A DNA stretch of 64,000 nt from Hofstenia miamia (lineage: Eukaryota; Xenacoelomorpha; Acoela): contig SCFE01000083.1 in assembly GCA_004352715.1 (NCBI GenBank), forward strand, positions 173,687-237,686, in the 5' to 3' direction. Below, in pieces: positions 10,501 through 23,519 of this stretch; position 1 is the first letter of the stretch, and every line of letters starts with the position of its first letter. The notes beneath the pieces were generated by a model, which was given only the letters and a program-made list of their open reading frames with translations, searched no databases and was not told the DNA's origin. The translations under genes and the position numbers were made by a program.

Positions 10501-13500
10501 AGTTTTAGGAGCTCAGTCATTTTATATTTGTTTTCTGAAAAGAAAAATAACACAAACAATATTGCATCTGATATAATAAAACACAAACATATGGGAATGC
10601 AAAGAAATAATTTAGTTGAAGCTCATAAAAATGTAAAATAGGGAGTTATTCTGTTGCGAAAGCTATTTATGATGTTCAGTGAGCAGTATTTATTTGATGA
10701 TCAGCATCAATAATGTTTTTGCATTATTGACACTGTAAATTGATGATGTCAAACCAGAAGCTTCAGAGCAAACAAACTATAACTGGCTAGACTAAGACAA
10801 TGTTCGAGGACTATACTCGTCAACATTTTTCTCATTTGACAGGAATCTGAAAACTTACAATCAATACATGTGAAACTTAGAAAAAATGACAGATTACTTA
10901 CATAAATAATTCTATATTCATAAAGAACACGCATTCGTAAAAATTTATGAACAGATATTTGATAAGATATAAATATTTTCAAATCTTAAATAGAATTTCG
11001 TGTATTTTGAAATTATAAAATGTGTATGAATACTAAATGCCAATTCCCAGTTATTATTTTTTATCCTACTCTTGTGCAAATATATTTTGAACGAAGGTGT
11101 CATTGCAGAAATATTTTTTACTAAATATTCCTCTATCTATAATTTCTTATATTCCATATAATCATCATTCATAATTCAATTGGCCTTAGCAGGAATTATT
11201 ACACATAAAATTCCAAATTTTGTAATATAATGATTCACTTTGATTACTAAGATCATTATGCCAAGTAAATGTTTTTAATTTTAGTTTTGTGGTTTATTAA
11301 ATGATCTAGAATCCCTTTGCATAATTGCCTTGCACTTTTGATTAACTTGCATGATTTTTTGTTTTATCCAGCTAAATATTAAATTTTTTCTAAATAGCAA
11401 ATTCTAAATAGTAAAACCTTAACTTTAATTAATTACACAACCTGTGCAACCATATCCATAGAATAAGTCAATTGTTCATTAGTATAAACTTCTTAAGCGG
11501 ATTTTGTTAATTTTGTTGTGTACTCAGAAATAGAATTTGCTTATGGTTTTCCATTATCTGGGTTCTGAAACATCGGATTTAGCTAATATCTTAATGAAAT
11601 ATACTAAAATAAATCACTTTTCAACTGTTAATGTATCATCAAATATGTCCAGCTGCTAAAAATACCTCTTGAAGGAGGATTTGTTCATCATATTCAGCAA
11701 ATATATATAGTTTCCATCTCCTCTCATAACAGAAAATCTAACAAAAAATTCCTTTAAAATGCATTTGGATTATCGCATGATGTCTATAGTTTAAATTATA
11801 ATCTAATTATAAAACTGATAAATTATACAAAAATCTCTGATTTGACTTTCTTGATTGCAGCCATAATTTATCAACTGACACACTTACAGTAAAGACTGTG
11901 ATAATAACATTTCGCTGTCACACACATATATACTGTATTGTCAGTTCTTTTCTAACCGTTTATGATGAAGAGGGGGAGGGGGTGTATCACGATGTGCAAA
12001 TTAGCTAGACACTGTAAAACTTCCTATTCGGTATATAGTACATTGTATATATTTATTGTGCTAAAATTCAAAATTGATTCTTAGATAACCAAACATTTCA
12101 TGTCATTTAATATGTTTCTCCGTGCTGTGAGAAATTAGCAATGTATTGATTGAAGATATTTATATAATTAATGCAAATGAAAAGAAATGTAAATGTTGTT
12201 TGTAGAAGCATATTTCTAATATTTACCATGGATTTAATCAACTGATCATAATCAATCCATTAATTATTTACTCATTGTCATTTCGCATCATTTGATAACC
12301 ATTAATCCACGTCTGCAATTCAACTGACTTCCTATCAATTCTATCAATAAATCAATTAATACGTGGCATACTATTTAAAAAACCGCATTTTTCGTTGTAA
12401 TATTTAGCTTAGCCATAGCTTAGTCTACACTTCTATTGGATGTACATTTAAGTATAGCACAATTCTTTGATCTTCGCGAAAAGAATTCGGTTGATAAAGG
12501 GGATTACTTCCTGCAATTTGAAAATTGAACGTGCTAGTTTTTCATAAATGTTGGTGATTAAAAATGATAAAAATTACAATACTTTATAAAAACTAGAGAT
12601 AATATAGAATGATGTAAATGAACAATTCATGTGTTGCATATATTTTTTGGGGAAGGAGTCCCTCAGCCTTTACAAAACATGACTCTAACTACAATGGGAA
12701 ATAGTTGCAAAATCAAATGTATTCATATATTATAATGAAAATAACGTTGTAGGGAACAGAATAATAATAACTATTTATTATTGTGCTTTAATTTAATTTT
12801 TCTAGAGATGAATTGCACATTCTATTTAATGGGCCAACACTTACGCCTATACCTAATCAGCTTATTTGCCTTGGGTAGAGCCACAAAGCCGCCGATGAAT
12901 CTGATGCACCAAGGAAAACTTTCTCGAAATTTTTATATGAAGCGTAATAGTATCTAGAATCAAAGAATGAAATTACAAATGCAAACCCACAATATGAGTA
13001 GAAAAAAGTTGAATTATTAATAACGTATGTTAAAATCGTTCACTTTTATCATTTGAAAGTTAGATAAGATTTCTAAAATAATACTTTAGGAACTCACATC
13101 AAAATTATAAAAAATGTTTGAGCTTTTTAATTTAACTAAAGCAGTCTTTTCTAAAACAAAACGTAGATTCCACGCAAAATCCTGAATTACGAAAACAAAC
13201 ATTTTAACATCAATCAATAAACTTCAATTTAACAGGCTGCGAGACTACTTTATGAAAAATAAAACTGCAAACAATTTATAGTTTAAACGTAAGAACTACA
13301 AAAATTTTTGTATAATTACTGTTCTGTGTAGCTTTTATATTTTCTTATTTGTCTATGTTGTATATATTGTTTAATTTTGTAAGCACTGTACTCTGTACAT
13401 ATAAGTTTTTTTTGTAAGGTATGCAATTTTGTAAATATGTGCAAACTAGACAATGTAGATGAAAAGTCAAATATAACTATTAAAGTAAAGTATGTTACGT

Positions 13501-13845
13501 CACCTTTCAGGACAAAACTAAAATCAAAAAAATTTCATACACAATTGATGAATATATTGTATTTATTTAGCATCGGAATATTTCAAGCATGTTTCTAAAA
13601 ATGCACTTATTATAATGGCTTATATATATATAATACATTTTCATTCTGTCGTAAAGGTATATCAATAGCTCTGTAAAATAAAGAAATTTGACTTACTTCT
13701 TGAGAATCAAGAAACAGAACATATCGGAACTGTTTGCCAATACTTCAAAAGTTTTAGAGCGTTACAAGTATCCCACATTAATTTAGGATCACTGTTACTA
13801 GATGTATTTTACAAGCATGTGCCAAATTAAAACGATGAATGTTGC
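7546..13845. other. AT-rich intergenic stretch without supported genes
   Basis: About 6.3 kb with frequent stops in all frames. 8800-9900 is somewhat richer in G+C and has the feel of a decayed transposon on the minus strand, but no diagnostic domain could be read. Short open frames near 9679-9888, 10191-10586 and 10749-10982 lack recognisable motifs. 11960-11985 holds a short purine-rich run. Confidence 0.5.
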
Positions 13846-14361
13846 AAAAGTGGGATGATCGATTTCCCTCCGTGCATATTCATATAATAGTGTCCGGTGG
13901 TATGCTGGATCCTAGCATGAGAAAATTGAAGTCTAATGTATACTGAGTTACCCCTAAAACAATGACCTCTCGGAATTTTTTTCACTCATCTCATAGTTGA
14001 AGTCAATAGAGTCAACGAGATACGTCAAAGAAGTTCACAATTTTCTTCTACAAGAACTTCAAAATTTGCAATTATTCCTCATTGACAAAGAAAGAGTATA
14101 GCTATATGAGCGTGAATTTAGCTGATAATGAAATCAACACTGAAATTTTAGTTGTTGTGGAAGAAAAGTAGATTACACTTCCCAAGAATTAAAAAGAAAG
14201 CAATTTTTGCAATACCTGCTGCTGCGGCTGCATGTGAAAGAGTATGGTCTTCTAGTGTCGTAGTCATTTCTCAAAAAAGATCTTCAATGAACACCATAAA
14301 CATTATATATTCAATGTCTCTTCATGAGAACTATAATTTTGTAAAAAAACTATTAACTTAA
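13846..14361 (+). pseudogene. hAT transposase C-terminal remnant
   Basis: Two conserved blocks of hAT transposases can be read in different frames. Near 13846-13950 is WDDRFP... followed by GGMLDPSMRKLKS, matching the LLDPR-type block. At 14152-14361 an open frame carries FP....AIFAIPAAAAACERVW followed by ISQKRSSM, the hAT C-terminal dimerisation region (usually IPA.SA.SERVFS...). Stops and frameshifts between them show the copy is dead. hAT transposases cut and paste DNA with 8-bp target duplications. N-terminal zinc finger, first catalytic residues and terminal inverted repeats were not found. Confidence 0.8.
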
Positions 14362-17300
14362 AATTGTTTCATTGTTCCTACTCCACGCAGCCGCCGAAGT
14401 GATTATTTAACGGCGCCTAGCTCTAGGCTTAGGAACACGAATACCTTAGTGATTTCCTCGATTGGGTCTGAACTCTTCGGAAATTCTTCCAAATAAACAC
14501 TTGAAAGATGTGAGTGCAACATTTAATAGCCACTAGTTTAGAGTTTACTAGCAAACCTGTCACACAGCGAAGTGCTAATTGTTTCTATTGACAGTTACGG
14601 GATGAGTAATGGTAGTTAATTAATTAGTTAGTATCCGTATTATGGTATCGCCATAGTAACCATTAGATTTAAGGAGCTGAATATTTAAGCAAATAAAGGA
14701 AATAATTAATGTCAACTTTAATTTAACCTTCAAAGTTAATCACACTTTTAGTACAATATAATGTTTTACAAGTAATCTTTAATTACTATTTTCAGCGATA
14801 AAGCACAAATTACATTTTGCATTGAAAAAATTTATGATAACAGATTTAATAGGAATTATTTGCAATTTTCATGTGCAACTTGCAATACAAATGCTTTTTT
14901 CAGATATTATTAATTCCATTTAATGGTAAAGTCGAAAAGTTCCTCTTTAGAAGAAAAAAATCACACAAAGAATGCTTGTGTATTGTATAGATGCAAGTAC
15001 TCCTCAAAATAACTAATGACAACATTATTAACATGAACAAAAATGTTGTACAAGTTTGTCATTTATTGGGTTTGAACATTATGACTAAATTTATTAAATA
15101 TTGTATTATTATACATCAATAATGTTGCTGTTATTAATTAGTATTAATTAAGAAATATTACATTTAGTGCGTGAATAATATTTGGCCCATTAAATAGATA
15201 TTAATGACCATATAAAAACGTGAATCCCACATTATATTAATCTTAGATATTCTAAGACTAATAACAACGTTTTTTCTTCAAAAAAATGTTATTATCAAAT
15301 TTCAAAATATCGACACACCCATAGTTATATAATTGAACAAAATCACTAATTTTATCTAATTTATCTGCATGCTGAATAATTTGCAATGATTATATAGAGT
15401 GAATCTAAGAGAGAAGGCTTTCGGTGGTTTTCTTCATCTACTGAAATTCAATATTATTGATTAACATTTCAAGCAAATTTTATAGAAATTTAATATCATT
15501 GTCCTTTACAATACATTAGCATAAATTGAAAAGTAATTCTAACAAAAGTTTGGTGACATTTTGTAGGCTATTGTAGAGCTAAGTAATTCAAATGGCTTCT
15601 AACTTTAATTCAACAATACTTAAGAGTAGAAGTGTAAACAAATTTAATATACATGTATATTAGACATCTGACTTAAATGAAAAGATTCATTTCATCTTAG
15701 GCAATAAAAGAGATTCTTTTTGAAATTAGTAATTTTCGCCATAGCGCTAGAATTTGTTAGTTGGATATAAATATTTCTTGTTAAACTTAATGCCAATGTA
15801 CTTTATTCTAAAATCACGGATGCTTGTATGTTACACATAATAAAGAAACTGATCAGGGATCTTAAAGTTGACAGGCGCATTATTATTTAATAACAACATG
15901 TTTCCTAAATACTTATCCCAAAAATAAATAAATTTATTGCAAATTATGTTATTCGTACTTTATGGATAGAACTTGAAGATTCACTAAATGTTGCAGTCAG
16001 AAATTTTCCATTGTAATGAGCTGAACAAGACTCTTTCACCGTGTCTTTCCTCTATATACCAATGTGATCAGTCAAATTAACAGTCTCAACGCTAGCGAAT
16101 AGTGCTTAAGAACAATAGGGAATTCTAAGACATAAATTTTTAATATATTTTATACAATTATAAAGTAAAAACGCGAAGTGCAATCTTAACTAACTTCCTT
16201 TAATAATGAATAAAAATCGAAGTTTAGCAGCACATGCAATTGTTTGTAATTTCTATAATTAATGAGGTAAAAGAATGAAATGATTTTGTTATACCACATT
16301 CATTTAAGAATGCTGCCATTTCAATGTTTAGGTAACCCGAATTAGGATGAATACTATAAAATATTGAATAATCCAATTTCAAATTTCATGATTAAATAAT
16401 TGATTTAGGTGCGGATATTTCTATATCTCGTGTAACAATGAGTAGGTAGTTCTATAAAATAGTAGTAATAGTAGTTGCGCTGTTATTCTTACAGTAGTTT
16501 TATCATCATTGTACCAAAGCATTACTTTTAATACTGCAAGCCTTCACTAAACTTACAAAATGAAAAATCTAATGCATTGAACATTGCTATAATTCATCAA
16601 TGTATTAGTCATGTTTTTCTATTAGACTCCAATTGGAAAATTTTATTTCAAAATTTTTCTTACTTAATACGTGCAAAGATATAAGAAATAATATTAAAAA
16701 TAATTTTAAAAGGCATTTGTTATCATTAAAATTTAGTAAAACATTTATAAATTTCGGTAAGATTGCATTTCTAGTCATCAATTATCTTTGTTGTTGATGA
16801 GTTAAAATTCAATCCTTGCATCATTTTGGTATATACCGAAACATTGGAAAGAAATTTCTCGAACTTACAAATAAATTCAAATTTTACAATTATGTAAACA
16901 AACTTTTCTAAGCAAAAACATAAATCGCAGTTTTTACTTTCTGTTAAAATTTAGACAGTGAAGATGGTGAGCGCATGAAATAGTCTCAAAATTTCTCAAC
17001 CACTATGAAAAATGAATTTGAGAAGGATTATTTTTTTAGTCTCTTTGGATTGCGATTGAGTCACCTTCAAACTCTTTTCAAAATGAACTTATTAATGTGA
17101 TTTATAATCCAAATAAAAACTCTGGTTTAGAATGTGTAAATTTTAGAAATAATGAGATATCACATATTTCTATATACAAATATTCACCAATGTATTGGGT
17201 GATTTAAACATACATTATATTAAAAGCCTTATGAAGTAAATTCATTGAGAGAAATATGTGCTATTTATAATATAAGAATGTATCTTCTCAGACTCCTACT

Positions 17301-18977
17301 AGAAAAACGAACTTAATTAATTAACTTTTAAATAACTCTGAAATTCAATCTAAGCCGTTAATTCCGGAATCATTCAGTGACCACGCCCTCTGTATTTATT
17401 TTGTTACTATTCATAGGAAACTTAAAACCATTTACGCGAAGGAATTTGGAATCTATTCAAATGAAATCATAAAAAATTGCTATAAAGTATGCAATTTGAT
17501 TATATTTTAGCTTTAAATTCATGTTTCCACAAGTTAAATGTCGGAGTTGAAATTCACAAAAAATTAAATTTAATAAATGTATACAAAGAAGAAAGAAATA
17601 TGGCTTCTGGCGTTAAGCCTTTATATCATCTAAAAAATTAATTACATTACACTATAGTTCATTTGCATTTATTAATTCGATCTCTTAGTAGCTAAAAACT
17701 TTGAAAATTGGACGTAAACATAACTGAGTATCGAATTACAACAGAAATACAGTCCACTACATCATGTACTCTTTCAATACACTCATAAGCTCGAAAAGTT
17801 ATAGTTTTTGGAAATGAATTTTCAATGCACGTTGTGCTAGTTTTCTGCGAACGAGCTCTATTATTTTAAGCCAATTTGATAAGGAAACAAGAATTGAAAA
17901 GAAATATTTAAAATGTAGAAAAATTCTAAAAAGCTGTTCTTTTGCAGAAAAGAAACATCATTGGAGACACAAACATTTTTAATCACATTCACCCAATACT
18001 CGCATTGTACATGTTTGAAATTACGACACTTATGTTAGCACCCCTAGATACCTCCACAACAAATTTTTGAATTTATTGAATGTGTAAATATTGCTCGAAT
18101 TTTAATAAACTACAGTACTGTAATACATGGCATAGACTGCAGTCAAACAAGTTTAAAGTCAAGCGCATTAAATTGATGCATAAGCAAGTATTCAAGCAGG
18201 TCTTCAATAGAAGGTAATGTAAAAAAAATTTCAAATAATAAAGAAATCCATAAGAATTCCACATTTTACTATTTATAAGAGTCTAAGTAAGTTATAGTGA
18301 ACTAAGTAATGACTATTTGTTCAGTTACCATTTTCTATAAAGTATATTTCCCGCATGGCTGTAGAATTTTATGAATTATAGGGCATAAGAAAAATATATC
18401 AGAAATGCTCAATATTGATTAAAGCAGCGTTAAAAATTTGTTCCAGCCCAATTATAACACTACTTTTGACATCACTGGGATCTGCGAGACCTATAATACC
18501 TGGGTTCCCAAATCCGAACGCAACCCAAATATCAGTCTAGTCAGACGCGCTTGGTTTTCATCAATATACTCGCAATATTGCAGTAAGCAAATATCTACTC
18601 GATTAGCTTCTACCATTAAGACTGAATTTACTAACATGCATATTTGCATTGTATCTTAGATATTTCATCTCAGTTTGATAAAATAAGTAAAATTCACCCA
18701 TTTTCTCTCTATCGTACACTGCTCTATCTACTTCCACTAATGAAGCCCTTCGAAAGAAACAAATTGGAATTATTCAGAGCTTGGAGTACACAAATGTATC
18801 AAAATAAATGTATATCATATTTGCAAATGTGACGCGACCAACAAGATACCCAATAAACAATAAAACGTTTATAAGACGTCTTATATATTGTCATTGTATC
18901 ATTAAAATCAAAAGAAAATTTAAAAAATGAAAATAAGTCTTTTCTGGTTGGTTACCAATGTTAGAAAACAATTCCTT
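14362..18977. other. AT-rich intergenic stretch without supported genes
   Basis: 14385-14470 is a short GC-richer patch after the hAT remnant and could be its non-coding end. The remaining sequence is AT-rich with no domain that I recognise. The open frame at 18438-18659 contains FDITGICETYNTW, faintly like a LINE endonuclease block, but too little else agrees. Confidence 0.5.
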
Positions 18978-18980
18978 TTA

Positions 18981-19523
18981 AGGTGTGTTCCCACTATCGA
19001 CTTTTATCAGCAGATTTTAATCGAAAATGCAATTATTTTCGTTCACATTGGCGATTTTTTATCATCCGATTTTTTATCAGAAAAAGCGGAGTTGGAAGAG
19101 CGTTCAGACTATCGATTTTTTATCAGATGATAAATTATCATCTTTTGATTGACAGTAAGAAAAACAACAACATCTGTTTATGGATTGGTTTGTCTTGGAA
19201 TGTAAACAATGTTTACATATTTTGAAGTTGAAATATTTCAACGACAATAATTTACGTTTTGGAAGTCTGTTCCCTACTTGAGAAGTAAGCAATTAGTTTC
19301 AAGTAGCTATTCGACTAGTTTTAGTACCGTTCAGACTATCGACTTTTATCAGCTGATAAATTATCAGATGACAGTAATCTGGCTGTTTTGCCAAAAAATC
19401 GGATGGAGCGTTCAGACTATCGACTTTTATCAGCCGATAAAAAAGCAGATAGAGTGCTCACACTATCGACTTTTATCCCCGATTTCTTGACAGATGATAA
19501 AAATCGATAGTGGGAACACACCT
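18981..19523. mobile_element. PIF/Harbinger-type MITE with iterated subterminal motifs
   Basis: The 543-bp element starts AGGTGTGTTCCCACTATCGA and ends with its inverted complement (one transition near the inner end). It is flanked on both sides by TTA (18978-18980 and 19524-19526), the 3-bp target duplication typical of PIF/Harbinger elements. Inside, the motif ACTATCGA(C/T)TTTTATC recurs at about 18993, 19108, 19335, 19416 and 19462, and inverted near 19497-19510. Several copies run on into TCAGCTGATAAATTATCAG-like palindromes. It has no transposase, so it would depend on one encoded elsewhere. The iterated motifs could be transposase binding sites, which is inference. Confidence 0.85.
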
Positions 19524-19526
19524 TTA

Positions 19527-22500
19527 GGCGCACAAACATCCTGATAGTTTTAATATTGATTTCCGACAAAGGAATGATACAAAAAATACAAGAAACAAAA
19601 TGAATCATAATTTACAATTGCTTAAAATGGAAAATGTTATTTTACTTCCAGTGTTGAAAATTTTCAAAAAACTCATTTAAGTATAGTTCCTATATTTTAA
19701 TAGAAAAGAATATAATTATTGAAATGTATATTCTTTCTTTCAGAATCAAAAATTAGATAATTTAATTTGTTCTATATTCATAGATGTATGTCGAATTTGA
19801 CTATTATTGGGAAAAATCAAGTAACGTTATTTTTACAAAATGTAAGGTGATTTTCGCATTTGAAGATTTAATTGAAGCATACTCACGTTTTACGATATCA
19901 CAAGAAAGATTAAGTGGCTTGCAACTGTTACCAATTGAGAGTGATATAGCAAACATTTATAATTTTTGAAATAAATAGGTCATTTCAGGAAAAACCAAGA
20001 AAAGTTTATTTATAAATATGCTTCTGAAAATAATGTTCATTCAAATACTAGCCTGTCTTGTTTTCATGTATTTCATTTCTAAATAATTAATTCAATTATA
20101 AGGTTATCAGCATAACAAGGTAAGACAACGACAATGCAAATTTATAATTGACGGGGTTTGGGCGACTCTGGACTGCAGTGGTCAAGTACTTGGCAGTAGT
20201 GATGAGCGGGTAAAGGTTTTTTAATTCCGGATCCATCCCTAAGATAATAAGATTCTACCCGTGCTCGAAATTTTTCAGCCGTACACGAGAATGCAATTTT
20301 CTTTGCAGCTTTAAGTGAATTAAATATCTTCAATATAAGTTCGAGCATAATTCACGTTAATTATATGCTAATTTCATAAGCAATATATTTAAAATTTATA
20401 TCTTCGACAAAAGTTTATTTATGAAATACATAATGTGGAGCCTAATCAATGAAAATTGAAAAACTTGATAAGAATTTGATAAGATCTTGGCAAGTTCTTA
20501 CAACTCCTTTTCAAAATGCACCAGATTTAGTAAAATCTTTCTAAGATTTTACGAATTTTTGCAAGAATTTTATAATGTAACAATAACATTGCTTGACTTT
20601 AAAATGTCTTTAGAATATAAATAATTACTGTTTAACCTATTAAACCTATTCAGCAAACTCTCACTAACTTGCATTGATAAGAGTTCATAGCACTGTATGC
20701 ACCTGAATGAAAAATCCATAGGCCAATATTGATCAAAAATTTCAATAAGCAACTTATACATGTCGATATAGCATTTCCATCACTTCAGTAAAAACTATTA
20801 CTTCAGAAATACTTATTACATAAATTGGAACAAAATGTCCGTGTATATATATATTAACAATGCGGTAATACTTTTGCATTTTTTAAATTTAAGCTGCATA
20901 TTGGAATTTTAATTAGATTTCAAAATAATATTTTTAAAACAATATAAAAAATAATACAGATAATGCGATTCTTCTCAGTTTTCAAGCACTTTGTAATTAA
21001 TGCTACAATTGTGCATAAGTTATTCCTATATTCCTCGCAATAACAATCAATAATTAGTAGAAATATTATTGCATGTCTGAAAAATTCGTTTTGATTTCAA
21101 CTCAATAAATTCAATCAAATTTCATAATTAAGGTTAATGTGCTATAACTATAATCTTCTAATAGAAATATCTTTCTGCATTCTTGTAAAACTTGATAAAT
21201 ACTTGACAATTTTTTAGCGAAATCTTCAGAATTTCTGTATGCTATTCAATATCTTATGAAATTTTGTAATTTATGAAAGAAATTTCCAAGGTCTTGCCAA
21301 TTATTGTAAGTTATCAGTGCTTTTTTCTTTATACTCAGTGTGAAACTATTTAAAAATTTAATCGCGACTCAGCATACATTTGCAGTATTTATCTGAGTTT
21401 GAATTTAGTAAGGGTATTAATCCTCATATATGAGCCATGGAGTATTACTCTAAGCGCCCAATTACGGGCATCAGTCGAGTTTGGTTGTTCTCAACATGTT
21501 TAAGGATGGGGATAAGTATGAGATTTAATAAAACATTACCGAATCTACAAGCCTCAATCTTGATTTATTAGTGCACATTGAGATTATATCAATTGAAACC
21601 ATTTTATATTATGTAGAGAATTAATGGTTTAAATTTCATGGAAAATACAAATTTGCTTCGATTGTACCCAATGTTTGTGACTTTGGTGATATAATTTGAT
21701 GTTTTCAGGCAAATTTGCCCCCACCCCTACCTCTCTTCAATCCACCAAAGGATTGTTCTCTGGTACTGTAGAATTTGTTGAAAATCTGTGGGGTTACAAA
21801 AAATACCTTCTGAATTTCAAAATATTACAATCGAAAACTGTTCATTGAAAATTTTGATTAGGAACCTGTCACTCAATTTATCACTTTCCAATTTTTCTCA
21901 TTTGGAATTTGATTATTTTATTTTTATTTTTTGTATGCTAAATATCTACAATGGCAACTTTTAATAATATTTCTTTTAGCAATAATTCTAACGGGACTTT
22001 TTCAATATTTGTGATGGATCCGCAAATAATATTTAAACGCTTACAACTCACGAACCAATAAAAATATTTAAAATTTGAAAGCACAAAAAGATAGAAAAAT
22101 ATCTCCTCTTTCTTTTCGCCTGAAATCAACGACCTAGTTAGGTCTCGTTCAGGCGCGCTTGGACGAACTCACACAGTTTTTTTTCCGAAACCAATATGTT
22201 TCAGTGTAGTAGTTGTCTCCATGGAGAATAGATTGCTTCATTTTATGAACACTAGAAATAGAAAGAATTAGAATATTTGTTTAAAAATCGGATTTCTTAC
22301 TGAAAAAATTCTTATTTGCATGTACCAAGGCTTACTAAATTAGTAAGCCTTTGCATGTACTTCATGCACAAGAGTACGTTTTATTGTTGCCAAGCTAGAT
22401 ACACTGTTTCCAGTTGTACATCTATTGTTGTAAAATTGCTGCCCCTAATGGGGAAACTTGTCGAGTAGTATTAAAAAGAGCTGTCAGCAAAACCAGTAAT

Positions 22501-22640
22501 ATAAGAACAGAGCTAGGACACAGTCTATATTCAGCGAATCTATTGTTTAGCCTATAAAGTCAACTGTATGAAGCAGAATATCAGTTATTGACTTTCCAGA
22601 TTTTTATGCAAATTGTATATGATCTGTAATGTACCGTGAT
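19527..22640. other. AT-rich stretch with small inverted repeats only
   Basis: No gene recognised. 20195-20270 is a GC-richer patch with a short inverted repeat (GAGCGGGTA near 20204 against TACCCGTGCTC near 20256), MITE-like. 22140-22500 resembles 24460-24660 in several blocks (for example ACCA(A/G)TATGTTTC and TTAAAAA(G/C)AGCTG), suggesting two decayed copies of one dispersed repeat. Confidence 0.4.
22315..22360. repeat. Hairpin flanked by 11-bp direct repeats
   Basis: TTTGCATGTAC occurs at 22315-22325 and again at 22350-22360. Between them is AGGCTTACTAA, one A, then TTAGTAAGCCT (22328-22350), a perfect 11-bp-arm palindrome. The direct repeats resemble a target duplication around a very small palindromic insertion. 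Confidence 0.7.
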
Positions 22641-23519
22641 TGCCCAAATTGACTGATGAAGCTAGCATCATTACTATCAAATGGATAACATCATTTCTAA
22701 CTAAAAGACGTCAACGAGTTAAATTACCTTGTGGCACGAGATCATTATGGAAGAATTTATGAGCAGTTCAAGAACAAAAATGGGGCCGTGATTATTTATT
22801 TTATTCGTAAATGCAAATTCTAATTAAATGGGATGATCAAGACTATTTCGCTGATGATACAGCAGCAAGGGAAGTATGTCCATCTAAATTAGTATCACTT
22901 GTGTCTTCTTTCTTATGACTTTCTTAAGAAATTAAATTTTGACAAAACAAAAGAATTAACTATTTGTTCATTGCCACCTGAAATATGAATAGAAAATATT
23001 CACATTTAACATGTAAACTCATTGAAGCTTCTAGGACTAGGAAGGATTTTACAAACTAATTTTAAATATTGTTAAAAAAGCAGCAAAAAGACTTAACTGT
23101 ATTACTCTTCTAAGAAGATCTAGTTCATCAACTTCGGAACTACTTTTAATATATAAGACAATGATTCGCCCAATATTGGAATATTGCTCTTCTAATTGGA
23201 ATTATGCATTAAGAAGTAAAGAAATTCCCACAATTGAAAGTATTCAGAGGGTGCATATAAAATCATAAGACCTTCATTAAATTGCATAATCAACGTAGAG
23301 AAATTGATTATAAGTCAATGTCGACAAGATTCAAAGTGACCATCATCCAATTCATTACTTCATGCCGAAAATGAAATGCAAAATTTATAATCTTCGCGAT
23401 GTTCGGCATTACTCAATGCGTGCTAGAACAAAAAGATTTTTAAACAGTTTTGGGCTAAATTTTCACAAGGAATTTACATTAAATGATTATAATAATTTTG
23501 TAGAATCGTGTTTATCGTG
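22640..23519 (+). pseudogene. CR1-like LINE reverse transcriptase, C-terminal half, decayed
   Basis: Reading across frames gives, in order, a WI.SFL..RRQRVKLP block (about 22680-22730), FADDTA at about 22845-22862 (the catalytic YADD-type box), a KT KELTI block, HVNSLKLLGLG (about 23010-23040), KKAAKRL (about 23080), ELLLIYKTMIRPILEYCSSNW (in pieces, about 23140-23205) and a C-terminal LRDVRHYSMRARTKRF-type tail (about 23395-23440). This is the standard order of the palm-to-thumb half of CR1/L2/Jockey-type reverse transcriptases. Several stops and frameshifts make it inactive. The endonuclease half is absent, as expected for 5'-truncated LINE insertions. Confidence 0.8.

Noticed and set aside
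10191-10586. 131-codon minus-strand open frame
   Set aside because: Uses an alternative overlapping short frame, has no motif and sits in AT-rich DNA; not supported as a gene.
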